From: an uncultured Dechloromonas sp.
Lineage (GTDB): Bacteria > Pseudomonadota > Gammaproteobacteria > Burkholderiales > Rhodocyclaceae
Length of the DNA: 64,000 nt
Reading direction: 5' to 3'
NCBI RefSeq assembly: GCF_945957265.1
Contig: NZ_CAMFKO010000011.1
Coordinates: 1-64,000 of the forward strand
Under the pieces are notes generated by a model. The model ran no database searches and had not been told where the DNA came from. It saw only the letters and a program-made list of their open reading frames with translations. Numbering within the stretch: the stretch's first letter is position 1; the number at the start of each line of letters is the position of its first letter. A program made the position numbers and the translations under genes. This document shows positions 10,643 through 18,947 of the stretch, in pieces.

Positions 10643-12534
10643 GTGGTTTGTTCCCGATGTTCGGCCAAAAGAGGCGGCAAGAGGACGACGAAGCGGGCGC
10701 CCCCTCCCGGCGCGGGGCCGGCCAGGAGATCGCCGCCGAAATCACGCAGGATATCGCGCGAGATGGTCAGACCCAGCCCCAGGCCTTCGCCCGGTTGCTT
10801 GGTTGTAAAGAAAGGCTCGAACAGGTGAGCGAGCGCTTCCTCCGTGAAACCGCAACCGCTGTCGGTGACGGCGAGGGCCAACTGCCCGGAGCTGGCCTTG
10901 TCGACCGAAAAAGCCAGACGCCGCACCACCTCGCCCTGCATGGCGTCAAGTGCGTTGCCGATCAGGTTGACCAGCACCTGCTGCAGGCGATTGCGGTCGC
11001 ACCAGGCAATCCAGGCTCCGTGTTCGACATTGCGCTCAACCGTGACGCTTTCCCGTTTCAGACGCACGTCGAAGAGGAAGAGCGCCCCCTCCACGGCCTG
11101 CGCGACATCGACTGCCGAATAGACGGCAGGCGACTTGCGGGCGAAGGTTTTCAACTGACCGATGATGCTCCCCATCTGCTCGATCAACTGCTCGACGATG
11201 GCCATGTTTTTCTCGGTGGTCGCCATGTCGCCACGCCGCATGAACTCCACGGCATTCGCTGCCAGCGCACGGATCGCCCCGAGCGGCTGACTCAGCTCGT
11301 GCGTGATGCCGGTGGCCATCTGTCCGAGAACCGCCAGCTTGGCGGCCTGCACGAGTTCATCCTGGGCGGCACGCAGCGTCTGCTCGGCACGCTGGCGCTC
11401 GACAACCTCGCGCTGCAAGCCGGAAACCGCCTCAGACAGATCGGCCGTACGTTCCTCGACCTTGCGTTCGAGCTCGTGGTTGGCCCGTTCGAGCAGCGCC
11501 CGCGCCTCTTCCCGGCCACGTGCCAGACGCCGGCGCTGCCGGGCATAGAGCACGCCGAGCAGCATGCAGCCGAAGGCCGCGATGCCGAGCGCCGCATGCG
11601 TGGCCGCCTGTACGCCGACCGGACGCAGATCGGAAAAGACAACGATCCGCCACGCTGTTCCCGGCAGGTGGCGAGACAAGGCCAGGTACTGGCGCTCCCC
11701 CTTCAAAGCCTGCAAATCGCCCCGCAAATGCTTGGGCAGGCGAACCAGCGTCCCCTCTCCCGCCCCCGAGAGATCGATATCGAGACTGAGTTCACCCAGG
11801 CGCTGGCCGGCAAACTGCTGACGTCCGATCTGATCCAGTGTCGTGCGCTCATTTGGCCTCAGCGTCGCATAGCGCCACTCGGGCGGCGATGCGAGGAGGA
11901 CAAGATCGTTGCCGTCAACGATCAATGCCGGGGCTTCCTGAGCCAGCCAACGCCTTTCCAGCTCGCGCAGGCCTGACTTGACGACGGCTACGCCAATCAC
12001 CCGCCAATCCTGCCTTTCGTCGCGAATCGGAAGCGCGAAGTAATAACCCGGTTCCTGACGGGCGGGGTCGATTGCATAGTGACGCGCCGGCGTTCCCTGC
12101 ACGGCATCGCGGAAAAACGGCATGTAGGAGAGATCGGAACCCAGCAGGTTGTCGGAAAATATCCAGTCGCTGGAAGCCAGCACCCGGCCGCCGGTATCGA
12201 GCACGAAGATGGCCGGGCCGCCCAGATGATCGTTCAGCTTCTGCAGGAAATGGTTGGCTGCACCCTGCCGGACATCCTGTTGCTCGGTCGACGCCCGCAA
12301 GAGGGCGAGTATGTCGGGATTCAGTTCGATGGCGTTGGGGATGGAGGCGTGACGCGTCACTTCGCTATCGATGGCCGCCGCCAGGATATCCAGCTGATGG
12401 CTGGTGGCATCGCGCATCCGTTCGATGCCAAAGTGCTCGGACAGACGGTAGGTGAGCAGGCCGAGGAGCGCCAGAACGGCCAGCAGCATGGCCAGGCCGA
12501 GCGCACGATGCGGATGCGGAAGGGTAGGGGGCAT
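10639..12534 (-). CDS. Membrane sensor histidine kinase (AauS/DctB type)
   Basis: A 631-residue partner of the downstream regulator. TM1 (about residues 13-33), a periplasmic double-Cache-like sensor of about 250 residues and TM2 (about 295-315) are followed by a coiled-coil linker and a kinase core with the phospho-acceptor His in GITHELSQPLGAIRA, an N-box (NLIGNALDAM), a DSGCGF G1 box and a GLGLGL G2 box. The ATG at 12534 is preferred to an earlier in-frame start that would run into marC. The domain plan matches DctB/AauS kinases, which bind small carboxylates or acidic amino acids in the Cache domain. The ligand is inferred from the neighbouring gltIJKL and ansB. Confidence 0.87.
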
Positions 12535-12565
12535 GGCCTTGAGGGTCGCGACGGCGAAGCGCCGC

Positions 12566-13216
12566 TCAGGCGCCCGCCATGAAGGTGCGCACACCCGAGC
12601 CGACAAACTGGACACCGATGCAGACGAGCAGGAAGCCGGTCAGCCGACTGACCACATTCACCCCTTCCCTGCCCAGCCAGCGCGACGCCCAGCGCGCGGA
12701 ACGCAGCACCAGCCAGATCGCCAGACAGGTCACGGCAATGCCGGCCACCGTCGCCCCGTAGGCAGTCGCCCGCAGCAGGCCACCCGACAGCTCGGCAATC
12801 TCGGTCGAGATGCCGATCACTGTCGCCAAGGCTCCGGGTCCCGCAATACCCGGCATGGCCAGTGGAAAAAAGGCGAAGCTGCCGCCGGAAGCTGACTGTG
12901 CCGCCGGTTCGACCGTATCGAACAGCATGCGGTAGCCAATCATGGCTACCGTGAGCCCGCCGGCAATGCGCAACGCCCCGTAGGAAATACCGAAGACTTC
13001 GAGGACGGCAACGCCCGCGAACAATCCAACCGTAAGCAACAGAAAGGCATACAGACAAGCCCTGAGCGCCTCCCGGTTGGCTGTCAGCGACGGCACGCCG
13101 ACCGACAGCGACAGGAAGACCGGTATCTTCGACAGCGGATTGGTCATGGTCAGCAGACTGACCATGCCGCCGAGGAAGAAACTGAGTGCCATACGCGCCA
13201 AGGCTTCGTTCGTCAT
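12566..13216 (-). CDS. MarC-family inner-membrane protein
   Basis: A 216-residue, six-helix integral membrane protein of the MarC/UPF0056 family (ALSFFLGGMVSLLTMTNPLSKIPVF at the start contains the family NP-x-x-K-IP-x-F signature). The family's molecular function is not established. It lies 11 bp after gltL and 31 bp before the sensor kinase, inside what looks like one minus-strand operon gltIJKL-marC-kinase-regulator. The placement suggests a role linked to amino acid transport or its side effects, but this is inference. Confidence 0.83.
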   Translation of the reverse strand: MTNEALARMALSFFLGGMVSLLTMTNPLSKIPVFLSLSVGVPSLTANREALRACLYAFLLLTVGLFAGVAVLEVFGISYGALRIAGGLTVAMIGYRMLFDTVEPAAQSASGGSFAFFPLAMPGIAGPGALATVIGISTEIAELSGGLLRATAYGATVAGIAVTCLAIWLVLRSARWASRWLGREGVNVVSRLTGFLLVCIGVQFVGSGVRTFMAGA

Positions 13217-13227
13217 CGAAGGTTTTC

Positions 13228-13956
13228 TCAGTGGTGCAGGATCTTCGCCAGGAAGCTCTGCGCACGCTGCGAGCGCGGGTTGGCGAAGAAGGTTTCCTTG
13301 TCGTCATCCTCGACGATGGCGCCCTGGTCCATGAAGATCACCCGGTCGGCAACGCGCCGGGCGAAGCCCATTTCGTGGGTCACGCACATCATGGTCATGC
13401 CTTCGTGGGCCAGTTCGGTCATGACGTCGAGCACCTCGTTGACCATTTCCGGGTCGAGCGCCGAGGTCGGCTCGTCGAAAAGCATGCAGATCGGGTCCAT
13501 GGCCAGCGCCCGGGCAATGGCCACACGTTGCTGCTGGCCGCCGGAGAGCTGCCCGGGAAACTTGGCTGCGTGCGCCTTGAGGCCGACCCGCTCGAGCAGC
13601 TTGAGCCCCTTGTCCATCGCCTCGTCCTGGCTGCGGCCGAGCACCTTGACCTGGGCAATGGCCAGGTTCTGGGTGATGCTCATGTGCGGGAACAATTCGA
13701 AGTTCTGGAAAACCATCCCGACCCGGGCGCGCAGCTTGGACAGGTTGGTCTTCGGATCGCCGACCGAGGTGCCGTCGACGATGATTTCGCCGGCCTGGAA
13801 GGGTTCCAGGCCATTGACGCACTTGATCAGGGTCGACTTGCCGGAGCCGGACGGACCGCAGACGACGATGACCTCGCCCTTGGCGACCGAGGTGGTGCAG
13901 TCCTTGAGCACCTGGAAACTGCCGTAATGCTTGCTCACGTTGGTGATGTTGATCAT
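13228..13956 (-). CDS. gltL: Glutamate/aspartate ABC transporter ATP-binding protein
   Basis: The ATPase subunit of the acidic amino acid importer, 242 residues. It shows Walker [11 protein letters not shown]-loop FQNFELFPH, the signature [15 protein letters not shown] and Walker [15 protein letters not shown] followed by the switch His in CVTHEMGFA. Length and motifs are those of the GlnQ/GltL polar amino acid group. It is the fourth gene of gltIJKL, 22 bp after gltK. Confidence 0.95.
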   Translation of the reverse strand: MINITNVSKHYGSFQVLKDCTTSVAKGEVIVVCGPSGSGKSTLIKCVNGLEPFQAGEIIVDGTSVGDPKTNLSKLRARVGMVFQNFELFPHMSITQNLAIAQVKVLGRSQDEAMDKGLKLLERVGLKAHAAKFPGQLSGGQQQRVAIARALAMDPICMLFDEPTSALDPEMVNEVLDVMTELAHEGMTMMCVTHEMGFARRVADRVIFMDQGAIVEDDDKETFFANPRSQRAQSFLAKILHH

Positions 13957-13978
13957 GGAGTGTCTCCTTGGGCGGCGC

Positions 13979-14662
13979 TCAGGCCGGGGTGTATTTTTTC
14001 TGGAGGCGCTTCACCAACTGCGAAGCGCTGAAGCAGATGACGAAATAGACGGCGCCGGCAAACAGCAGCAACTCGACCAGGCGGCCATCGCGGTCGCCGA
14101 CCTTGTAGGCGGCGCCAAAGAAGTCGGCCAGCGCGGAAACATAGACCAGAGAGGTGTCCTGGAAGAGGATGATGGCCTGGGTCAGGAGCAGCGGCACCAT
14201 GTTGCGGAAGGCCTGCGGCAGCACGACGAGGCGCATGGACTGGCCATAGGTCATACCGAGCGCCGAGGCGGCGGCAATCTGGCCCTTCGGCACGCTCTGG
14301 ATGCCGGCGCGGATGATCTCCGAGTAGTAGGCTGCTTCGAACAGGGCAAAACCGGCCATGGCCGACGACAAGCGCAGGTCAGTCCCCTTCGGAATGTTGA
14401 ACAGCTGCCCAACGAACTCCGGCACGATCAGGAAGAACCAGAGCAGCACCATGACCAGCGGCACGGCGCGGAACAGGTTGACGTAGCCGGCGGCGAACCA
14501 CGACAGCGGCTTGATCGACGACAGCCGCATCATGGCGAGGATGGTGCCCCAGACGATGCCGACGACGACCGCCTGGGCGGTGATGACCAGCGATATCTTC
14601 ATGCCGTCCCACAGGAAGGGCAAGGCGCCGGGAATGGAGGACCAGTCGAATTCGTAGATCAT
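13979..14662 (-). CDS. gltK: Glutamate/aspartate ABC transporter permease
   Basis: A 227-residue inner-membrane permease of the HisMQ/GltK type, with about five transmembrane helices and the EAA loop ([29 protein letters not shown]) that contacts the ATPase. It overlaps gltJ by four bases (ATGA) and pairs with GltJ to form the channel. Confidence 0.94.
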   Translation of the reverse strand: MIYEFDWSSIPGALPFLWDGMKISLVITAQAVVVGIVWGTILAMMRLSSIKPLSWFAAGYVNLFRAVPLVMVLLWFFLIVPEFVGQLFNIPKGTDLRLSSAMAGFALFEAAYYSEIIRAGIQSVPKGQIAAASALGMTYGQSMRLVVLPQAFRNMVPLLLTQAIILFQDTSLVYVSALADFFGAAYKVGDRDGRLVELLLFAGAVYFVICFSASQLVKRLQKKYTPA

Positions 14663-15399
14663 GATTTACCTCCGATGTAGCCGGGCACTGCAATCCGCTT
14701 CTCGAACCTGTGCATCAGGGTCATCACGGTAACGTTGATGATGATGTAGGACAGCGTCACGGCGATGAAGGACTCGTAGGGCTGGGCCGTGTAATCGACC
14801 AGCTGGCGGCCCTGGGCAGCCAGTTCGAGGAGGCCGATGGTCGAGCAGACGGCGGAGTTCTTGAAGATATTGAGGAATTCGGAGGTCAGCGGCGGCACGA
14901 CCAGCCTGAAAGCCATGGGCAACATCACGTGGCGGTAGGTCTGCGGCAGCGTGAAGCCGAGGGCCAGGCCGGCATTCTTCTGCCCCCTGGGCAAGGAATT
15001 GATGCCGGCACGCACCTGCTCCGCGACACGGGCGCTGGTGAACAGGCCGAGGCAGACCATCGAGGCGAGGAACTGCTGCAGTACCGGATTGGACTGCTTG
15101 TAGGCGTCGCCGATGCTGGCCGGCAACAGTTCCGGCAGCACGAAGTACCAGATGAACAACTGGACCAGCAGCGGCACGTTGCGGAAAAGCTCGACATAGG
15201 CTGTGGCGATGCCCGCCAGCGTCTTGTTCGGCACCGTGCGCAGGACGCCGACCAGCGCCCCGAGCATCAGCGCCAGCACCCAGGCTGTCAGCGACAGCGC
15301 GATGGTCATTTTGAAGCCGGAGAACATCCAGCCCAGATAGGTATCGTCCCCGGCAGCCGACGGCTGCAGGAAGACGCCCCAGTTCCATTGGTAGCTCAT
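14659..15399 (-). CDS. gltJ: Glutamate/aspartate ABC transporter permease
   Basis: A 246-residue permease, the first of the two channel subunits. It has the extra N-terminal stretch typical of GltJ (YQWNWGVF and a periplasmic segment) and an EAA-type loop ([24 protein letters not shown]). It lies between the binding-protein gene gltI (58-bp gap) and gltK (4-bp overlap). Confidence 0.94.
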   Translation of the reverse strand: MSYQWNWGVFLQPSAAGDDTYLGWMFSGFKMTIALSLTAWVLALMLGALVGVLRTVPNKTLAGIATAYVELFRNVPLLVQLFIWYFVLPELLPASIGDAYKQSNPVLQQFLASMVCLGLFTSARVAEQVRAGINSLPRGQKNAGLALGFTLPQTYRHVMLPMAFRLVVPPLTSEFLNIFKNSAVCSTIGLLELAAQGRQLVDYTAQPYESFIAVTLSYIIINVTVMTLMHRFEKRIAVPGYIGGKS

Positions 15400-15457
15400 G
15401 CTAAACCCCTTTCCCGAAACGCATCCCGGGGTGTCGCCCCCCCGGAATCCGCCAGAA

Positions 15458-16345
15458 TTACTCGAAAGCCTTGTCGTTCGGAGCCTTCATCAGGGCTTTC
15501 ATGTCGTCGGAGAGCGGCATGTTGAGATTCAGGCCCTTGGGCGGGATCGGATTCATGAACCACTTGGCGTAGATCTTCTCGGCGTCGCCGGAGGTCAGCG
15601 CCTTGGTCAGGGCGGCATCGACCAGCCTCTTGAACCCCGGATCCTCCTTGCGCAGCATGCAGCCGTAGGCTTCCTTGGATTGCGCCGTACCGACCACCAC
15701 CCAGTCGCTTGCCCGCTTGGCCTTGGCCATTTCGCCATAGAGCAGCGCGTCGTCCATCATGAAGGCCACGGCCCGGCCGGTTTCCAGCGTCAGGAAGGAT
15801 TCGCCATGATCCTTGGCCGAGATGACGTTCATCTTCAGCTGCTTTTCCTCGTTCATCTTGCGGATCAGGCGCTCGGACGTGGTACCCGCCGTCGTGACGA
15901 CGTTCTTCCCGGCGAGATCGGGGAAGTCCTTGACCCCGGACTCTTTCTTGGTCATCAGCTTGGTGCCGATGACGAAGATGCTGGTCGAGAAGGCCACCTG
16001 CTTCTGGCGCTCGGTGTTGTTGGTCGTCGAGCCACACTCGATGTCGACGGTGCCGTTCTGGACGAGGGTAATGCGGTTGGCGGAGGTGACCGGCATCAGC
16101 TTGGTATCGAGCTTGGCCAGCTTGAGTTCGCTCTTGATGGCGTCGACCACCCTGAGCATGAGCTCATGGGAATAACCGATCACCTGCTGCTTGTCGTCGT
16201 AATACGAGAAGGGAATCGAGGATTCGCGATGGCCGAGCGTGATACTGCCGGTCTCCTTGATCTTCTTGAGCGTGGGAGATTCCTGGGCGATGACGGACGA
16301 GGAGCAGGCGGCCAGGACCGCAGCGGCGAGAACGATACGTTTCAT
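15458..16345 (-). CDS. gltI: Glutamate/aspartate periplasmic binding protein
   Basis: A cluster 3 solute-binding protein for acidic amino acids. The 295-residue precursor begins with a signal peptide of about 21 residues ending SSVIAQ, then the family pattern KIKETGSITLGHRESSIPFSYYD and, further on, GSTTNN, a motif that contacts the amino acid in GltI proteins. The ATG at 16345 has GGAGA eight bases upstream. It is the first gene of a likely seven-gene unit, gltIJKL-marC-kinase-regulator, driven by the sigma-54 promoter at 16398-16414. Confidence 0.95.
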   Translation of the reverse strand: MKRIVLAAAVLAACSSSVIAQESPTLKKIKETGSITLGHRESSIPFSYYDDKQQVIGYSHELMLRVVDAIKSELKLAKLDTKLMPVTSANRITLVQNGTVDIECGSTTNNTERQKQVAFSTSIFVIGTKLMTKKESGVKDFPDLAGKNVVTTAGTTSERLIRKMNEEKQLKMNVISAKDHGESFLTLETGRAVAFMMDDALLYGEMAKAKRASDWVVVGTAQSKEAYGCMLRKEDPGFKRLVDAALTKALTSGDAEKIYAKWFMNPIPPKGLNLNMPLSDDMKALMKAPNDKAFE

Positions 16346-16397
16346 TATTTTGTCTCCGGAAAAGATGAAGCCGCCTCCGGCTTCCCGATTCATCATA

Positions 16398-16414
16398 CGC
16401 ACATGCCGTACCAA
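16398..16414 (-). promoter_or_regulatory. Sigma-54 (-24/-12) promoter of gltI
   Basis: On the minus strand TTGGTACGGCATGTGCG has the invariant GG and GC exactly 10 bases apart and differs from TGGCAC-N5-TTGC only by C to T after GG and one T to G before TGC. The predicted start is near 16387, leaving about 42 bases before the gltI ATG. Confidence 0.8.
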
Positions 16415-16488
16415 GGACAACGGAGCCAATAACAAACGACAACAAGCTGTTTTTAAAAGATTTTATGAAAAACAAGGGGATCAGTTCG

Positions 16489-16531
16489 TCGGAAAACCGA
16501 CGGAACAAAAAATTCGCCGTCGGTTTTCCGA
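16489..16531. promoter_or_regulatory. Paired AauR-type enhancer sites upstream of gltI
   Basis: Two dyads, GTCGG-AAAA-CCGAC (core 16489-16500) and GTCGG-TTTT-CCGAC (core 16520-16531), have centres 31 bp apart, close to three helical turns, and lie about 82 and 113 bp upstream of the promoter GG. They share the TCGG-N4-CCGA core with the site before ansB. In-phase paired sites at this distance are the usual layout for NtrC-family activators. Confidence 0.72.
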
Positions 16532-16553
16532 CAGCCGCCTGTCGAAACGCATG

Positions 16554-16577
16554 AAAAAAGCCGCCCGAAGGCGGCTT
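16554..16577 (-). terminator. Rho-independent terminator after trpE
   Basis: An 8-bp stem (16558-16565 with 16570-16577), a UUCG loop on the minus-strand transcript and a following TTTTT run. It lies 23 bp past the trpE stop and isolates trpE from the glt promoter region. Confidence 0.9.
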
Positions 16578-16600
16578 CTGCATCACAAATGGCGTTGAGT

Positions 16601-18076
16601 TCAGTTGATCCGCGTATCCAGCCCCTGCTCGGCCAGCTCGGCGGCGCGCAGCACGGCGCGGGCCTTGTTCTGGGTTTCCTGCCATTCCGATTCGGGGTTC
16701 GAGTCGGCGACGATGCCGGCGCCGGCCTGGACGTGGAGTTTCTTGTCCTTGATCACGCCGGTGCGGATGGCGATGGCGACGTCCATGTCGCCGTTGAAGC
16801 TGAGATAGCCCACCGAACCGGCGTAGATGCCGCGCTTGACCGGCTCCAGCTCGTCGATGATCTCCATGGCCCGCACTTTCGGTGCGCCGGACACGGTGCC
16901 GGCCGGGAAGGTGGCGCGCAGCACGTCGAGCGCGTCGAGGCCGGGTTGCAGCTTTCCTTCGACGTTGGAGACGATGTGCATCACGTGCGAATAGCGCTCG
17001 ACGATCATGTTCTCGGTCAGCTTGACCGTTCCGACCCGGGCGACGCGGCCGCAGTCGTTGCGGCCGAGATCGAGCAGCTGGGTGTGCTCGGCCCGTTCCT
17101 TCTCGTCAGCCAGCAGTTCGGCGGCCAGCGCGGCATCCTCTTCCGGCGAAGCGCCGCGCTTGCGGGTGCCGGCGATGGGCCGCACGGTGACGCGCTCGCC
17201 TTCGAGGCGCACCAGGATTTCCGGCGAGGCGCCGACGACGTGGTAGTCCTCGAAGTCGAAATAGAACATGTAGGGCGACGGGTTCAGGCTGCGCAGCGTG
17301 CGGTACAGCGCCAGCGGGCTGGCCAGGAACGGCTTGGTCATGCGCTGCGACAGCACGACCTGCATGATGTCGCCTTCGGTGATGTAGCTCTTGGCCTTGA
17401 GCACGGCCTGCTTGAAGGCGGCCTCGCCGAAGGTGGACACCGCCGCTTCGGAATGCACCGGCTGCTCGCTGGGCAGGGTGACCGGCATGCGCAGCTTGCC
17501 CAGCAGCTCCTTCAGGCGGCTGCGCGCCTTCTGGTAGGCGCCGGGGAAGCCAGGCTCGGCGTAAACGATCAGGGTCAGCTTGCCGGACAGGTTGTCGACG
17601 ACGGCCAGTTCCTCGGAAAGCAGCAGGCCGATATCCGGCGTACCGATTTCGTCGGGCTTGTGGGTGCGGGTCAGGCGGGTTTCGACATAGCGCACGGTAT
17701 CGTAGCCGAAACAGCCGACCAGGCCGCCGCAGAAGCGCGGCAGGCCGCTGGCCGGCGGCGCGCGGAAGCGCTGCATGTACTTGCCGATGAAGTCGAGCGG
17801 ATTGGTGTCGTCCTCGCGCTCGGCGATGCGGTTGCCGGTCAGCACCAGCACCTGGTGGCCATTGACCACGATGCGCGTCGAGGCGGCCAGGCCGATGATC
17901 GAGTAGCGGCCGAAGCGCTCGCCGCCCTGCACCGATTCGAGCAGGTAGGTGTAGGGGCCGTTGGCCAGCTTCATGTAGATCGACAGCGGCGTGTCGAGGT
18001 CGGCAAACGTTTCCAGCGAAACGGGGATGCGGTTGTAGCCTTGCGCGGCCAGCGCGTTGAATTCGGTTTCAGTCAT
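16601..18076 (-). CDS. trpE: Anthranilate synthase component I
   Basis: Forms anthranilate from chorismate with ammonia delivered by TrpG. The 491-residue protein has the tryptophan feedback motif LLES (residues 45-48) with a following GG, and the chorismate-enzyme core with [19 protein letters not shown], the [10 protein letters not shown] segment, [13 protein letters not shown] and [10 protein letters not shown]. The ATG at 18076 is supported by GAGGC at good spacing. It follows gph and a Trp-rich leader peptide and ends at its own terminator, so it is not co-transcribed with trpGDC, located about 11 kb away on the same strand. Confidence 0.97.
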   Translation of the reverse strand: MTETEFNALAAQGYNRIPVSLETFADLDTPLSIYMKLANGPYTYLLESVQGGERFGRYSIIGLAASTRIVVNGHQVLVLTGNRIAEREDDTNPLDFIGKYMQRFRAPPASGLPRFCGGLVGCFGYDTVRYVETRLTRTHKPDEIGTPDIGLLLSEELAVVDNLSGKLTLIVYAEPGFPGAYQKARSRLKELLGKLRMPVTLPSEQPVHSEAAVSTFGEAAFKQAVLKAKSYITEGDIMQVVLSQRMTKPFLASPLALYRTLRSLNPSPYMFYFDFEDYHVVGASPEILVRLEGERVTVRPIAGTRKRGASPEEDAALAAELLADEKERAEHTQLLDLGRNDCGRVARVGTVKLTENMIVERYSHVMHIVSNVEGKLQPGLDALDVLRATFPAGTVSGAPKVRAMEIIDELEPVKRGIYAGSVGYLSFNGDMDVAIAIRTGVIKDKKLHVQAGAGIVADSNPESEWQETQNKARAVLRAAELAEQGLDTRIN

Positions 18077-18154
18077 GGGAAGCCTCAAAATGACGGGGTG
18101 TTGCAAAACTGGGGTGCGCCGGACGTGACACGCGGGCGCCAAACGGGCGAATGA

Positions 18155-18211
18155 TTACGGACGCCAGCGGCGCCAACGAAGCTCGATGTTCCAGTGATGC
18201 AAGGTGGTCAT
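18155..18211 (-). CDS. trpL: Candidate trp leader peptide (18 residues, three Trp)
   Basis: A short reading frame encoding MTTLHHWNIELRWRRWRP followed by TAA starts four bases after the gph stop and ends 78 bases before the trpE ATG. Three of its 18 codons are UGG, two of them near the end with only two Arg codons between. This is the expected layout of a ribosome-stalling leader for tryptophan control. GGCGC(C) segments occur within the Trp codon region, just after the stop, and once more downstream, so mutually exclusive pairings are possible; a strong terminator stem with U-run is not evident. There is no good Shine-Dalgarno, so translation is probably coupled to gph. Function is inferred. 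Confidence 0.65.
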   Translation of the reverse strand: MTTLHHWNIELRWRRWRP

Positions 18212-18215
18212 TTCG

Positions 18216-18887
18216 TCAGGAGGTCTTGAAAGTGAGCGCCTGCCGGTAGGCGGCAAGCAAATCGGATACTAGCGCATCGCAATCGGCACTGTCCACCGGC
18301 TTGCCTTCGTTGTAGCCGTAGGGCACGCAGAAGGTCGGGCAACCGGCGGCGCGGGCGGCCAGGATGTCGTTTTCCGAGTCGCCGACATGCAGGTTGCGGT
18401 CCGGGCGCACGCCGAACAGGCGGCAGGCGTGCAGGATGGGTTCGGGGTGCGGCTTCTTGTGCGCCGTGGTGTCGCCGGAGACGATCACTTCGAAGAAATC
18501 GGCCATGCCCATGCGCTCGAGCAGCGCCTCGGTGAACATCCCCGGCTTGTTGGTGACGACGCCCATTTTCAGGCCGCTCGCCTTCCAGGCCGCCAAGCCC
18601 TCCAGTACGCCCGGGTAGATCTGCGTGAAGCGGCCATTGACCTCGCTGTAGTGGCGCTTGAACGACTCGATGGCGGCGTGCAGCGCCTCGGCGGTCGGCG
18701 CCTGCCCATGCGTCAGGCAACGCTCGACCAGCACGGCCATGCCCTTGCCGACGAAGCTGTGCACCTCGGCCTGGCTGCGCGGCGGCGCACCGACGTCGGC
18801 GAGCATCAGGCGGCAACCTTCGGCCAGGTCGGCGATGGTGTCGAGCAGGGTACCGTCGAGGTCGAAGGTGACTGAGTGGAAATGCAT
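18216..18887 (-). CDS. gph: Phosphoglycolate phosphatase (HAD family)
   Basis: Dephosphorylates 2-phosphoglycolate, a DNA-repair and photorespiratory by-product. The 223-residue HAD hydrolase has motif I DLDGTLLDT (nucleophile Asp in VTFDLDGTL), motif II around VTNKPG, the motif III Lys in TTAHKKPHPEP and motif IV VGDSENDI. In many Betaproteobacteria gph sits in an rpe-gph-trpE order; here pbpC and the macroglobulin gene separate it from rpe, while the trp leader and trpE follow directly. Confidence 0.94.
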   Translation of the reverse strand: MHFHSVTFDLDGTLLDTIADLAEGCRLMLADVGAPPRSQAEVHSFVGKGMAVLVERCLTHGQAPTAEALHAAIESFKRHYSEVNGRFTQIYPGVLEGLAAWKASGLKMGVVTNKPGMFTEALLERMGMADFFEVIVSGDTTAHKKPHPEPILHACRLFGVRPDRNLHVGDSENDILAARAAGCPTFCVPYGYNEGKPVDSADCDALVSDLLAAYRQALTFKTS

Positions 18888-18947
18888 GATGGGCGGACCG
18901 GCAGACGATGAAGACAGCGAGTATATAGCGCCGCCGGCCTGCCCGCC

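Noticed and set aside
18077-18154. Classical intrinsic trp attenuator terminator before trpE
   Set aside because: Only a weak GCGCC/GGCGC stem is visible and the nearest TTTT is seven bases away; not annotated as a terminator.
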